Of a stretch of DNA of 64,000 nucleotides, positions 22,864 to 31,746 are shown piece after piece. The position numbers and the translations under genes were made by a program. The DNA comes from Rugamonas sp. A1-17 (GTDB lineage Bacteria; Pseudomonadota; Gammaproteobacteria; Burkholderiales; Burkholderiaceae_D). Position 1 is the stretch's first letter; the number at the start of each line of letters is the position of its first letter. The notes under the pieces are model-generated. The model did no database searches, was not told the DNA's origin, and saw only the letters and a program-made list of their open reading frames with translations. The stretch lies in contig JAJLPB010000012.1 of the NCBI GenBank assembly GCA_025548565.1, forward strand, positions 1-64,000. The letters are read 5' to 3'.

Positions 22864-25800
22864 CTATCTGGGCACCGCCAACACGCCGTGGCTGGCGCCG
22901 CCCTGCAGCGCCTTCAGGCGCAGCACATCGCTGTCGGCTTGCGCGCCGGCCGGGTCCTGGCCCAGCGCGCGCACCTGCTGCAGCACGTCGGCCATGCGGG
23001 CGGCGTTGGCCGCCAGCGCCCCGGCTTGCGGCTGGCCGGGGCCGGCGGCCGGCTGCTGCTGCGCGCCGGCGCTGAACGCGGACAAGGCTTGCGCCAGGCC
23101 GCTGACCTGGGCGCTGACACCCTGCCGGAACCAGACGTCGGCGGCCGCGTGCTGCTGGCCGTCGGCGGTGGTGTAGCTGGACGTCAGGCCGACGATGTTG
23201 CCGTGGTCGACCGCGCCGCCCCGCTGCACGTCCAGGTTCAGGCTGGTGATGCGCAGCTGCGCCAGCGTCTTGAGCTCGTCCGCCTGGCTGACGCCGTCGG
23301 CGTTGGCGTCCACCCACACGCGCAGGTCGGCGTAACCGGCGTCGAGCGCGCTGACCATGCCGTCGTGATTGCTGTCCAGTTCGGCCAGCGCCTGATAGCC
23401 GTTGTCGGCGGTGCCGCCGCCGGCCAGCCTGGTGGCCGAGCCGAACAGTTCGCTGCCGTCGTCGATGACGCCGTTGTGGTTGCGGTCCAGCGCCAGCAAG
23501 CCGTCGCCGTGGCCGACCCAGCCGGTGGCGCGCCGCTGCCCGCTGGCCGCCAGGTCGAACTGCACGCCCGCCTCCAGCCCCAGCGTGGTGACGCCGTTGC
23601 CGTCCAGGTCCAGCACCAGCGGCGTGACGAACGGCATGGCGGCTTTCTGCGCCGCGCTGAAGGCGGCCTTCTGCGTGTCGCTCAAGCCGTTGTACTGGGC
23701 CGTGCTCATCGCATGGGTCTGCGTCGTGCTCAGCGCCGACAGCTGGCCCGGCAGCATCGCCTGCATCTGCGCCGCCGTCAGCGCCACGATCTGGCGCGTG
23801 CTCAGGCCGCCGATGTCGCGCGTCTCGATGGCGGCCACCTCGGCCGCGGACAGGCTGGCCAGCATGGTGGTGCTCAGCGCGCCCAGCTGGGCCGACGACA
23901 GCGCCACCATCTGGGCCGCCGTCAGCTGGTCGGCGCCGCCGCCGCTCGGGCGCAGGGCCGCGACCTGCGCCAGCGTCAGCGCGCCGATCTGGGCGGTGCC
24001 CAGCGCCAGCAGTTGCTCGTCGCTGAGCGCGCGGATCGCTGCCGTGCTCAGCGCGGCGACCGCGTCCGGGCGCAGCATGCCCAGCGACGCCGCCGAGATC
24101 TGCGACATGGTGGCCGACCCCAGCGCGGCGAACTGCGCCGTGGTCAGCGCGCGCAACTGGGCGATGCTCAGGGTCGCCAGCAGATTGCCCTCGCGCGCGG
24201 CGGCATTGAACAGCAGCGGATTGATCGCGGCCAGGTCGGCCGTGCTCAGCGCCGCCACCTGGCTGGCGCCCAGGATGCTCAGTTGCGTGCTGCTGAGCGC
24301 GGCCACCTGGGCCGTGCTCAGCGCGCCCAGCTGGCCGGCCGTCAGCGCCAGCACCTGCTGGGTCCTGAGGCCGGCGATGGCCGAGGTCTTCAGCGCCGCG
24401 ATGTCGGCCGTTTCCAGCGCCGCCACCACCGTCAGCTGCAGCCCGCTCAGCTGGGTGCTGCTCAGCGTCGCGGCCTGGGCCGTGGTCAGCGCCGCCGCCT
24501 GCGCCGCGCTCAGGCCTTGCAGCGCGGCGGTGCGCAGGGCGGCGATCTGCGCCGTGCTGAGCGCGGAGATCAGCAGCGCCGTCATTTGCGCGGCCGTCAG
24601 TCCGGCCAGCGTCGACGTGCTCAGCGCGGCCAGGTTGGCCGAGCCGATCGCGCCGACGTCGTCCACCGACAAACGCGCCAGCTGCTGCGAGGTCAGCGCG
24701 TGGATCTGCGCCGAGCTGAAGCCGTAAATCTGTTGCGTGCCGAGGCCGTCGATCTGGGCGCTGCGCAGCGAGGCCACCTGGGCCGTCGTCAGGCCGGCCA
24801 GCTGGGCCGAACCGAGCGCGCCGATGTCGTCGCCGGACAAGCCGCCCAGCGCGCCGGTGCTCAGCGCGCCGAGCGCGGCGCTGCGCAGGCCGGTGAGCGC
24901 GTCCGCGCTCAGCGCGGCCACCTGGGCGCTGTTCAACACGCGGGCCTGGGCCGTGGTGAGCGCCGCCAGCTGGCCACTGTCCAGCACGGCCGCCTGGGCC
25001 GTCCTGAGGCCGGCGATCGCGGCCGTGCGCAGCGCCGCCACGTCGGCCGCCGACATGCGCGCCAACAGCGCTGGCGACAGCGCCCCCAGCTGCGTGCTGC
25101 TCAGCGCGCCCGCCTGGGCCGTGGTGAGCAGCATTATCTGGGCGCTGGTCATGCCTTGCAACGCGCTGGTGCTGATGGCCGCCACCTGGGCCGTGGTCAG
25201 CACGGCGAACCGGGCGGGGAGGCCGGACCAGTCCGTGCCAAGCGCGGCCAGTTGTTCGGGACGCAGGCTGGCGATGGCCGCCGTGCCGAGCGCCATCACA
25301 TGCTCCAGGTCGAAGGCGCCGAAGTCCGCCACCGACAGCCCGGCCGCCTGGCGCGAACCGAGCGCGCCCATCTGCGCCAGCGTCAGGCCGCCCAGTTGCT
25401 GGCTGCCGAAAGCGGCGATCTGCTGGCTCTGCAGCGCCGCCACCTGGCGCGTGCTCAGGCTGTTGAGCTGGGTCTGGGTCAGGTTGGACAACATGGCCGC
25501 GTCCAGGCCGGCCAGCGCCTGCAGGCTCATGGCCGCGAGATTGGTGGTGGACAGGCCGACCACGGTCCGGCTGCTCAGCGCGCCGATCTGGGCGCTGCTC
25601 AGTGCGGCGAACTGCGCCGTCGTCAGCGCGCCGATCTGGACGCTGCCGAGCGCGGCCAGCTGATCGCTGCCGAGGCCGGCGATGGCGGCGGTCTTCAGCG
25701 ACCCCAGGTCGGCCGCCTCCAGCGCGGCGATCTGCAGCGTCGACAGCGACGCCACCTGCTGGCTCGACAGCGACGCCGCCTGCGCCGTGCTCAGCGCGAC

Positions 25801-28800
25801 GATCTGGCGCGTGCTCAGGCCGGCCAGCGCGGCGCTGCGCAGCGAGGCGATCTGGGCTGTCGTCAAGACATCGATGTGGCTGGCGCCGGCCGCGTCGTTG
25901 CCCAGCGCGGCCAGCTGGTCCGAACCGAGCGCGACCAGCGCCGCGGTCTTCAGCGCGGCCAGGTCGGCGCCCTCCAGCGCGGCGATCTGCGCGGTGCTGA
26001 ACGCGGCCAGCTGGCGGCTGCCCAGCGCGGCCGCCTGGCCGGTGGTCAGGGCGACCAGCTGGGCGCTGCCCAGGCCGGCCAGCGCGGCCGTGCCGAGCGC
26101 GGCGATCTGCGCGGTGCGCAGCGAGGCGAACTGGGCGCCGGCGGCGCCGCCCAGCGCGGCCAGCTGGGCCGAGGTCAGCGCCGCGATCACCGCCGTGCTC
26201 AAACCCGGGAGGCCGCGGCTGTCAAGCGCGGCCAAGTCGGCGGTCGACAGGCCGGCCAGCTGGCGCGTGCCGAGCGCGGCCAGTTGCGCCGAGCCGAAGG
26301 CGACGATCTGCTGGCTGCCCAGCGCGGCAAGCTGGTCGCTGCTCAGCGCCGCCACCTGCTGCGATTTCAGCGCCGCCAGCTGGGCCGGCGTCAGTTGCGC
26401 CATCAGCGCGGTGCTCAGCGCGCCGATCGCGGCCGTGCTCAGGCCCGACAGGTTGGCGGTCGACAGTCCCGCCAGCGTCTGGCTGGACAGGGCGCTCAGC
26501 TGCAGGCTGCTCAGCGCGGCCAGTTGCTGGGTGCTCAGGGCGGTCAGCTGGGCCGCGGTCAGCGCCCGCATCTGGTCGGTCGTCAGGCCGGCCAGCGCGG
26601 CGGCGCGCAGCGCCGTCACGTCGCCCGCCTCCAGCGCGGCGATGTCGCTGGTGTTCAGCGCGGCCAGCTGGGCGCTGCTCAGCGCGGCCGCCTGGGCGGT
26701 GGTCAGGGCGGCGATCTGGCGCGTGCTCAGGCCGCCGATGGCGGTGGCCCGCAGCGCGGCGATCTGCTGCGTCGACAGCAGGTCGAGATGGCTGGCGCCG
26801 GCCGCGTCGTTGCCCAGCGCGGCCAGCTGGGCCGAGGTCAGCACGGCCAGCGCGGCGGTCTTCAGGCCAATCAGCGCGGCGGGGTCGAGCGCGTCCACGG
26901 CGGCAGTCGACAGCGCGCTCATCTGGCGCGAACCGAAGGCGCCCAGTTGGGCCGAGGTCAGCGCGGCCAGTTGCGCCAGGCCCAGGCCGGTCAGCTGGTC
27001 GGTGCTCAGGGCGGCGATCTGGCGCGTGGCCAGCGCCGCCACCTGCGCGGTGCCCAGGCCGCTCAACACGGCGGCCGGAATGGCGGCGATCACCGCCGTG
27101 CCGAGCGCGCCGATGTCGTTGGTCTGCAGGCCGGCGATGGCCGACGATTGCAGCGCCAGGATCTGGGCGCTGTTGAGCGCGGCCACCTGGGCGCTGGTGA
27201 GCGCGCTCACCTGGTCGCTGTTGAGCGCGGCCACCTGCTGGGCGCTCAGGCCGGCCACGGCGGCGGTCTTGAGCGCGGCCAGGTCGGCCGTCTCCAGCGC
27301 GGCGATGTCGCCGGTGGACAGCGCGGCCAGCTGGGCGCTGGTCAGCACCGCGGCCTGCGCGGTGGTCAGCGCCACGGTCTGGGCGCTGCCCAGGCCGGCC
27401 AGCGCGGCCGGGCGCAGCGCGGCGATCTGCGCGGTGCCCAGGGTGCCGAACAGGCTGCCGGACGGATCGTTGGCCAGCGCGGCCAGCTGGTCGGCGCGCA
27501 GCGCGGACAGCGCCGAGCTGCCCAGCGCCGGCAGCGTGGCGGCGCTGAGCGCGGCCAGGTCGGCGCTCGACAGGCCGGCGATGTTGCGCGAGCTCAGGCC
27601 GAGGACTTGCTGCACGCCCAGGCTGGCGACCTGCGCCGTGTGCAGCGCGGCCAGCTGGTCGCTCGACAGCACGGCGAACTGGCGCGAGGTCAGGCTGGAC
27701 AATTGCAGCGCGCTCAGGTTGGCCACCGCCGCCGGGCTGAGCGCGGCGATGTAGGCCGTGCCCAGCGCGGCCAGGTTGGCGCTGGAGAAGCCGGCGATGG
27801 TGTCGGACGACAGCGCGCCCAGCTGCGCGGCGTTCATGGCCAGGAATTGCGCCATCGTCAGCGCGGCCAGCTGGCTGCTCGACAACACGCCCACCTGGGC
27901 CGCGCTCAGGCCGGGGATGGCGGCGGTGCGGATCGCGGCCAGGTCCAGCGGCTCCATGGCGGCGATGGCCTGGGTGCTCAGCGCGCGCAGCTGGCTGCTG
28001 CTCAGCGCGGCGACCTGGCCGGCGGTCAGGGCCACGGTCTCGGCGGTGGTCAGGCCGGCCAGCGCGGCGCTGCGCAGCGCGCCGATCTGCGCCGTGGTCA
28101 GCAGTTGCACCTGGGCCAGCGCGGCCAGTTGGTCGGAGCCCAGCGCGGCGATCGCGGCGGTGCGCAGCGACGACAGCGTGGCCGGGTTGAGCGCGGCGAT
28201 GCCGGCGGCCGACAGGCTGCCCGCTTGCAGCGAGCTCAGGGCGCCCACCTGGGTGGCGTTCAGTCCATGCAGCTGGTCGCTGCCCAGCGCGGCCAGTTGC
28301 GCCGTGCTCAGCGCCGCCACCTGGCGGCTGCCCAGGCCGGCCAGCTGCGCCGTGCCCAGGCCGCCGAAGCTGGCGGCCGCCAGGCCGGCGATGGCGCCGG
28401 TGGACAGCGCGGCGAAGTCGTCCGCTTCCAGGCCGGCCAGGCCGCCCGCGCTGAAGGCGTTGAGCTGCTTGCTGCTCAACGCGCCGATCTGGGCGGTGGT
28501 CAGCGCCGTCACTTGCGCGCTGCTCAGCGCGGCGGCCTGCTGGGTCGACAGCGCCGCGATCACCGCGGTGCGCAGCGCCGCGATGTCGGCCGTCTCCAGC
28601 GCGGCCAGTTGCGCCAGCGACAGCGCGGCCAGCTGCGCCGTGCCCAGCGCGGCGGCCTGCGCCGTGGTGAGCGCGGCCACTTGCGCGGTGCTCAGGCCGG
28701 CCAGCGCGGCGGTGCGCAGCGCGGCGATCTGGGCGGTGCTCAGTTGGCCGAACAGGCTGCCGCCGGCGGCGTCGCCCAGTTCGGCCAGTTGCGCCGACGT

Positions 28801-30597
28801 CAGCGCGGCCAGCGCGGCCGTGCCCAGCGCCTTCAACGCGGCGCTGCCGAGCGCGGCCAGGTCGGCCGGCGACAAGCCCAGCGCCTGGCGCGAGCCGAGC
28901 GCGCCGATCTGCGACGTCGACAGCGACTGCACCTGCGCGCTGCTCAGCGCGGCGATCTGCTCGCTGCCCATGGCGGCGAAGTGGCGGGTGCCCAGCGCAC
29001 CCAGTTGCGCGCCGCTCAGCGAGGCCAGCAAGGCCGGCCCCAGCAGCGCGATCGCGGCCGGATTGAGCGCGGCCAGATCGGCGCCCGGCAGGCCGGCGAT
29101 CGATGCGCTCGACAGCGCGGCCAGCTGCCGGCTGCTCAGCGCGGCGAATTCGGTGGTGGTGAACGCGCCCAGCTGGGTGCTGCTCAGCGCGGCCATCTGC
29201 TGCGTGCTCAGGCCAGCGATGGCGGCGGTTTTCAGCGCGGCCAGGTCGGCCGTTTCCAGCGCGGCCACCTGGGCCAGCGACAGGCTGTTCAATTGCGCGC
29301 TGCTCAGCACGGCGGCCTGGGCGGTCGACAGCGCCGCCACCTGGGCGGCGCTCAGGCCGGCCAGCACGGCCGGACGCAGCGCGGCCAGCTGGGCCGTGCC
29401 CAACGCGCCGAACAGGCTGCCGCTGGCGCCGCCCAGCAGCGCCAGCTGGTCGGAGCCGAGCGCGCCGGCGGCCGCCACGCTCAGCGCCCGGATGGCGGCG
29501 CTGCCGAGGGCGGCCACGTCGTCGGTCGACAGGCCGGCCACCTGGCGCGAACCGAGCGCGCCGATCTGCGTGGTGCTCAGGGACTGCACGCGGTCGCTGC
29601 CCAGCGCCGCGACCTGGGCGCTGCTCAGCGCCGCGATGTGGCGGGTGCCGAAGCCAGCGATCTGCGCCGTGCTCAGCGCGGCCAACAGCACCGTGCTCAA
29701 CTGCGGCACGACGGCCGGATTCAGCGCCGCCAGGTCGGCGGCGGACAGGCCGGCCAGCGCGGCGACCGACAGCGCGCCGATCTGGGCGCTGTTGAGCGCG
29801 GCGATATCGGCCGTGGTCAGGGCGGCCAACTGGCCGCCGGTCAGCGCCGCCAGCTGGCGGGTGGACAGTGCGGCGACGGCGGCGCTTTTCAGCGCGGCGA
29901 CATCGGCCGTTTCCATGCCGGCAAAGGCGTCGGTCGACAAGGCGTTCAACTGCGCGCCGCTCAGCGCGGCGGCCTGCGCGGTGCTCAGCGCCACCACCTG
30001 CTGGGAGCCGAGCGCGGCCAGCTGCGCCGAGTTCAGCGCGGCGATGGCCTGCGTGCCCAGCGCGGCGACGCCGCGCGTGCCGATGGCCAGGATCTCGTCG
30101 CCGGTGAAGGTGGCCAGCTGGCGCGTGCTCAACGCGGTCAACTGGCCGGCGCTCATCAGGGCCACCTGGTCGGACGACAGGCTGGCGATATTGGCGGTGC
30201 TCAGGGCGGCCACGTCGGCCGTCCCGAACGCGGCGATGGCGTCGCTGCTCAGGCTGGTGAAGGCCCTGGTGCCCAGCGCGGCCACCTGGGCGGTGGTCAG
30301 CGCCGCGACCTGGGCGCTGGTCAGCGCCCCCATGAAGCCGGACGACGCCGCGCCCACCGCGTTCAGCGTGGCCGCCTTGATGGCGGCCAGGTCGCGCGTG
30401 GTCAGCACCGCGACGTTGCTGGCGGCCAGGTAGGACAGCTGGTAGCTGCTCATCGCGGCAAGGTGGTCGGTGCGCAGCGCCGGCACCTGGATCGAACTCA
30501 ACGCGGCGATGTCCTCGCTCGTCCACGACAACACATCCTGGGTGCTCAGGATGTTGGCGATCTGGTCGGTGGAGAGGATGGGGACGAAGGTGCTCAT
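22864..30597 (-). CDS. Giant octapeptide-repeat protein (2577 aa), paralogue 1, with Ca-binding-like C-terminal region
   Basis: The start at 30597 follows AAGGAA and gives MSTFVPILSTDQIANILSTQ. About 2270 residues are octads of the x-A-A-L-[ST]-x-x-Q type. Inserts such as GGSLFG or NDAAGASH interrupt them and restart a super-repeat every 213-222 residues. Near the C-terminus (about 2330-2480) a unique region opens with LDLDGNGV and contains acidic loops DRNHNGVIDD, DSNHDGMV and DANADGVS, like EF-hand or dockerin-type calcium loops. A Gln/Ala-rich tail follows, ending LAVPR, that matches the paralogue. Such acidic regions accompany secreted adhesins or type I-exported proteins, so export is plausible; no transporter genes are adjacent. 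Function unknown. Confidence 0.87.
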   Translation of the reverse strand: MSTFVPILSTDQIANILSTQDVLSWTSEDIAALSSIQVPALRTDHLAAMSSYQLSYLAASNVAVLTTRDLAAIKAATLNAVGAASSGFMGALTSAQVAALTTAQVAALGTRAFTSLSSDAIAAFGTADVAALSTANIASLSSDQVALMSAGQLTALSTRQLATFTGDEILAIGTRGVAALGTQAIAALNSAQLAALGSQQVVALSTAQAAALSGAQLNALSTDAFAGMETADVAALKSAAVAALSTRQLAALTGGQLAALTTADIAALNSAQIGALSVAALAGLSAADLAALNPAVVPQLSTVLLAALSTAQIAGFGTRHIAALSSAQVAALGSDRVQSLSTTQIGALGSRQVAGLSTDDVAALGSAAIRALSVAAAGALGSDQLALLGGASGSLFGALGTAQLAALRPAVLAGLSAAQVAALSTAQAAVLSSAQLNSLSLAQVAALETADLAALKTAAIAGLSTQQMAALSSTQLGAFTTTEFAALSSRQLAALSSASIAGLPGADLAALNPAAIALLGPALLASLSGAQLGALGTRHFAAMGSEQIAALSSAQVQSLSTSQIGALGSRQALGLSPADLAALGSAALKALGTAALAALTSAQLAELGDAAGGSLFGQLSTAQIAALRTAALAGLSTAQVAALTTAQAAALGTAQLAALSLAQLAALETADIAALRTAVIAALSTQQAAALSSAQVTALTTAQIGALSSKQLNAFSAGGLAGLEADDFAALSTGAIAGLAAASFGGLGTAQLAGLGSRQVAALSTAQLAALGSDQLHGLNATQVGALSSLQAGSLSAAGIAALNPATLSSLRTAAIAALGSDQLAALAQVQLLTTAQIGALRSAALAGLTTAETVALTAGQVAALSSSQLRALSTQAIAAMEPLDLAAIRTAAIPGLSAAQVGVLSSSQLAALTMAQFLAMNAAQLGALSSDTIAGFSSANLAALGTAYIAALSPAAVANLSALQLSSLTSRQFAVLSSDQLAALHTAQVASLGVQQVLGLSSRNIAGLSSADLAALSAATLPALGSSALSALRADQLAALANDPSGSLFGTLGTAQIAALRPAALAGLGSAQTVALTTAQAAVLTSAQLAALSTGDIAALETADLAALKTAAVAGLSAQQVAALNSDQVSALTSAQVAALNSAQILALQSSAIAGLQTNDIGALGTAVIAAIPAAVLSGLGTAQVAALATRQIAALSTDQLTGLGLAQLAALTSAQLGAFGSRQMSALSTAAVDALDPAALIGLKTAALAVLTSAQLAALGNDAAGASHLDLLSTQQIAALRATAIGGLSTRQIAALTTAQAAALSSAQLAALNTSDIAALEAGDVTALRAAALAGLTTDQMRALTAAQLTALSTQQLAALSSLQLSALSSQTLAGLSTANLSGLSTAAIGALSTALMAQLTPAQLAALKSQQVAALSSDQLAALGSQQIVAFGSAQLAALGTRQLAGLSTADLAALDSRGLPGLSTAVIAALTSAQLAALGGAAGAQFASLRTAQIAALGTAALAGLGSAQLVALTTGQAAALGSRQLAAFSTAQIAALEGADLAALKTAALVALGSDQLAALGNDAAGASHIDVLTTAQIASLRSAALAGLSTRQIVALSTAQAASLSSQQVASLSTLQIAALEAADLGSLKTAAIAGLGSDQLAALGSVQIGALTTAQFAALSSAQIGALSSRTVVGLSTTNLAAMSLQALAGLDAAMLSNLTQTQLNSLSTRQVAALQSQQIAAFGSQQLGGLTLAQMGALGSRQAAGLSVADFGAFDLEHVMALGTAAIASLRPEQLAALGTDWSGLPARFAVLTTAQVAAISTSALQGMTSAQIMLLTTAQAGALSSTQLGALSPALLARMSAADVAALRTAAIAGLRTAQAAVLDSGQLAALTTAQARVLNSAQVAALSADALTGLRSAALGALSTGALGGLSGDDIGALGSAQLAGLTTAQVASLRSAQIDGLGTQQIYGFSSAQIHALTSQQLARLSVDDVGAIGSANLAALSTSTLAGLTAAQMTALLISALSTAQIAALRTAALQGLSAAQAAALTTAQAATLSSTQLSGLQLTVVAALETADIAALKTSAIAGLRTQQVLALTAGQLGALSTAQVAALSSTQLSILGASQVAALSTADLAAINPLLFNAAAREGNLLATLSIAQLRALTTAQFAALGSATMSQISAASLGMLRPDAVAALSTAAIRALSDEQLLALGTAQIGALTLAQVAALRPSGGGADQLTAAQMVALSSAQLGALSTTMLASLSAAEVAAIETRDIGGLSTRQIVALTAAQMQAMLPGQLSALSTTQTHAMSTAQYNGLSDTQKAAFSAAQKAAMPFVTPLVLDLDGNGVTTLGLEAGVQFDLAASGQRRATGWVGHGDGLLALDRNHNGVIDDGSELFGSATRLAGGGTADNGYQALAELDSNHDGMVSALDAGYADLRVWVDANADGVSQADELKTLAQLRITSLNLDVQRGGAVDHGNIVGLTSSYTTADGQQHAAADVWFRQGVSAQVSGLAQALSAFSAGAQQQPAAGPGQPQAGALAANAARMADVLQQVRALGQDPAGAQADSDVLRLKALQGGASHGVLAVPR
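23700..30590 (-). repeat. 24-bp coding repeat with about 655-bp super-repeat
   Basis: Equivalent TAQ codons that follow the Gly-rich breaks lie at 29389, 28729, 28087, 27427, 26764, 26107, 25852, 25186 and 24547. The spacings are 660, 642, 660, 663, 657, 255, 666 and 639 bp. One unit (255 bp) is shortened, consistent with unequal recombination; near-identical blocks at 25865-25915 and 26779-26829 support recent duplication. Confidence 0.85.
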
Positions 30598-30703
30598 CGC
30601 GAGTTCCTTATTTGATAACACCTTTCACTATAGCAGAATTCGCCGTAATTTCTACAAAGCAACGAATTTATTTTGCTGATTTTTATCAAAAATTACATGA
30701 AAA

Positions 30704-30732
30704 ATGCCGCAAAATCAAAGACTTTGCGGCAT
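30704..30732 (-). terminator. Intrinsic terminator of rdgC
   Basis: Ten-bp stem ATGCCGCAAA / TTTGCGGCAT with a nine-base loop, followed on the minus strand by TTTTTCATG and further T-rich sequence, about 37 bp after the rdgC stop. The AT-rich stretch 30622-30703 holds the upstream region of the giant repeat gene. Confidence 0.85.
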
Positions 30733-30768
30733 CGTTAACCAACAAGCAACAGCTTTGTGGCGCGGCGG

Positions 30769-31665
30769 TCAGGCCTTGGCTTCGCCGCCCAGCGCCTCGA
30801 CCACGTCGGCCATCAGCTTGGCCAGTTCGCCGGTCATCAGCATGAAGTCGCCGTCGAAGCGTTCCTCGTCGTTGCGGGTGCTCGATTCCTTTTCCGCGAT
30901 CACGTCCAGCGGCTTGATGCCCTTGATCGCCAGCGACTCGGTCAGCACGAAGGAGATCTTGCTGTCCCAGGTCATGGCCAGGCGCGTGCACTGCTTGCCG
31001 GCCGCGATGTGGCGGCGCACTTCCTCCGCCTCCAGCGTGTGGCGCACATAGCGCACCGCCGCCTTGCTCTCGCCGGTGGCGCGCAGCTCGGTGTCCATGT
31101 CGACCGTGAAGCCGGACGGCGCGTCGTCGGCCTGCAGCCATTCGGTCATCACGCCCACCGGCGAGCGCTGCACGCGCAGGCTTTCCAGCGGCAGCTTGTC
31201 GACCGCCTTCAGCAGCAGCTTGATCACTTCGTCGGCCTTGGCCGGGCTGGCCGCGTCCACCACCAGCCAGCCGTTGACCGGATCGATCCAGGTCCAGACG
31301 TTGCTGCGGATCGAGAAGGCGCGCGGCAGCAGTTCGTCGGCCACGCGTTCCTTGAGTTCCTTCATCGCCTTCTTGCCGGGGGCGAAGCCTTGCGCCTCTT
31401 CCATCTCGGCGGCGCGCGCCTTGGCGACCTGGTTGATGACGGTGTTCGGCAGCAGCTTCTTCTCGGTGCCCAGCAGGATCAGCATTTGTTTGTTGACCAC
31501 GTGCACCAGGCCGCCGTTCGGGCGGGGACGGTCCCAGCCCTGGCGCAGCAGTTCATTGCTGCTGGCCGGGACGAAGGAGTGCGGCTCCAGCGCAGCTTCC
31601 AGTTGTTCGGGGGTAAAGGCCCAAGGGGCCGGCAGACGGTAAATCTGTAGATTCTTGAACCACAT
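30769..31665 (-). CDS. rdgC: Recombination-associated protein RdgC
   Basis: A 298-residue nucleoid-associated DNA-binding protein that forms a ring-shaped dimer around DNA and limits RecA activity. It is recognised from the N-terminus MWFKNLQIYRL, the block GGLVHVVNKQMLILLGTEKK and the normal RdgC length of about 300. It lies 81 bp downstream of dinB on the same strand, so it may be partly cotranscribed with a DNA-damage gene, and ends at its own terminator. Confidence 0.97.
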   Translation of the reverse strand: MWFKNLQIYRLPAPWAFTPEQLEAALEPHSFVPASSNELLRQGWDRPRPNGGLVHVVNKQMLILLGTEKKLLPNTVINQVAKARAAEMEEAQGFAPGKKAMKELKERVADELLPRAFSIRSNVWTWIDPVNGWLVVDAASPAKADEVIKLLLKAVDKLPLESLRVQRSPVGVMTEWLQADDAPSGFTVDMDTELRATGESKAAVRYVRHTLEAEEVRRHIAAGKQCTRLAMTWDSKISFVLTESLAIKGIKPLDVIAEKESSTRNDEERFDGDFMLMTGELAKLMADVVEALGGEAKA

Positions 31666-31746
31666 GTGTTGAGCCTTGTTTCAGTAATGCCAGGGGAGCG
31701 CCATTTTACACGGTGATGGCGGCGCTGAACCGAATCTGTTGCTTGC

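Noticed and set aside
19504..30597. Repeats as a CRISPR or satellite array
   Set aside because: The 24-bp unit stays in frame over more than 10 kb, with ribosome binding sites, unique caps and terminators. It is protein-coding.
21868..30615. A 2915-codon open frame on the plus strand opposite the repeat genes
   Set aside because: It is a shadow: the 24-bp GC-rich repeat keeps several frames open. Its translation is low-complexity Arg/Gln/Gly/Leu with no domain, and it crosses the real terminator at 22.8 kb and the gap between two genes.
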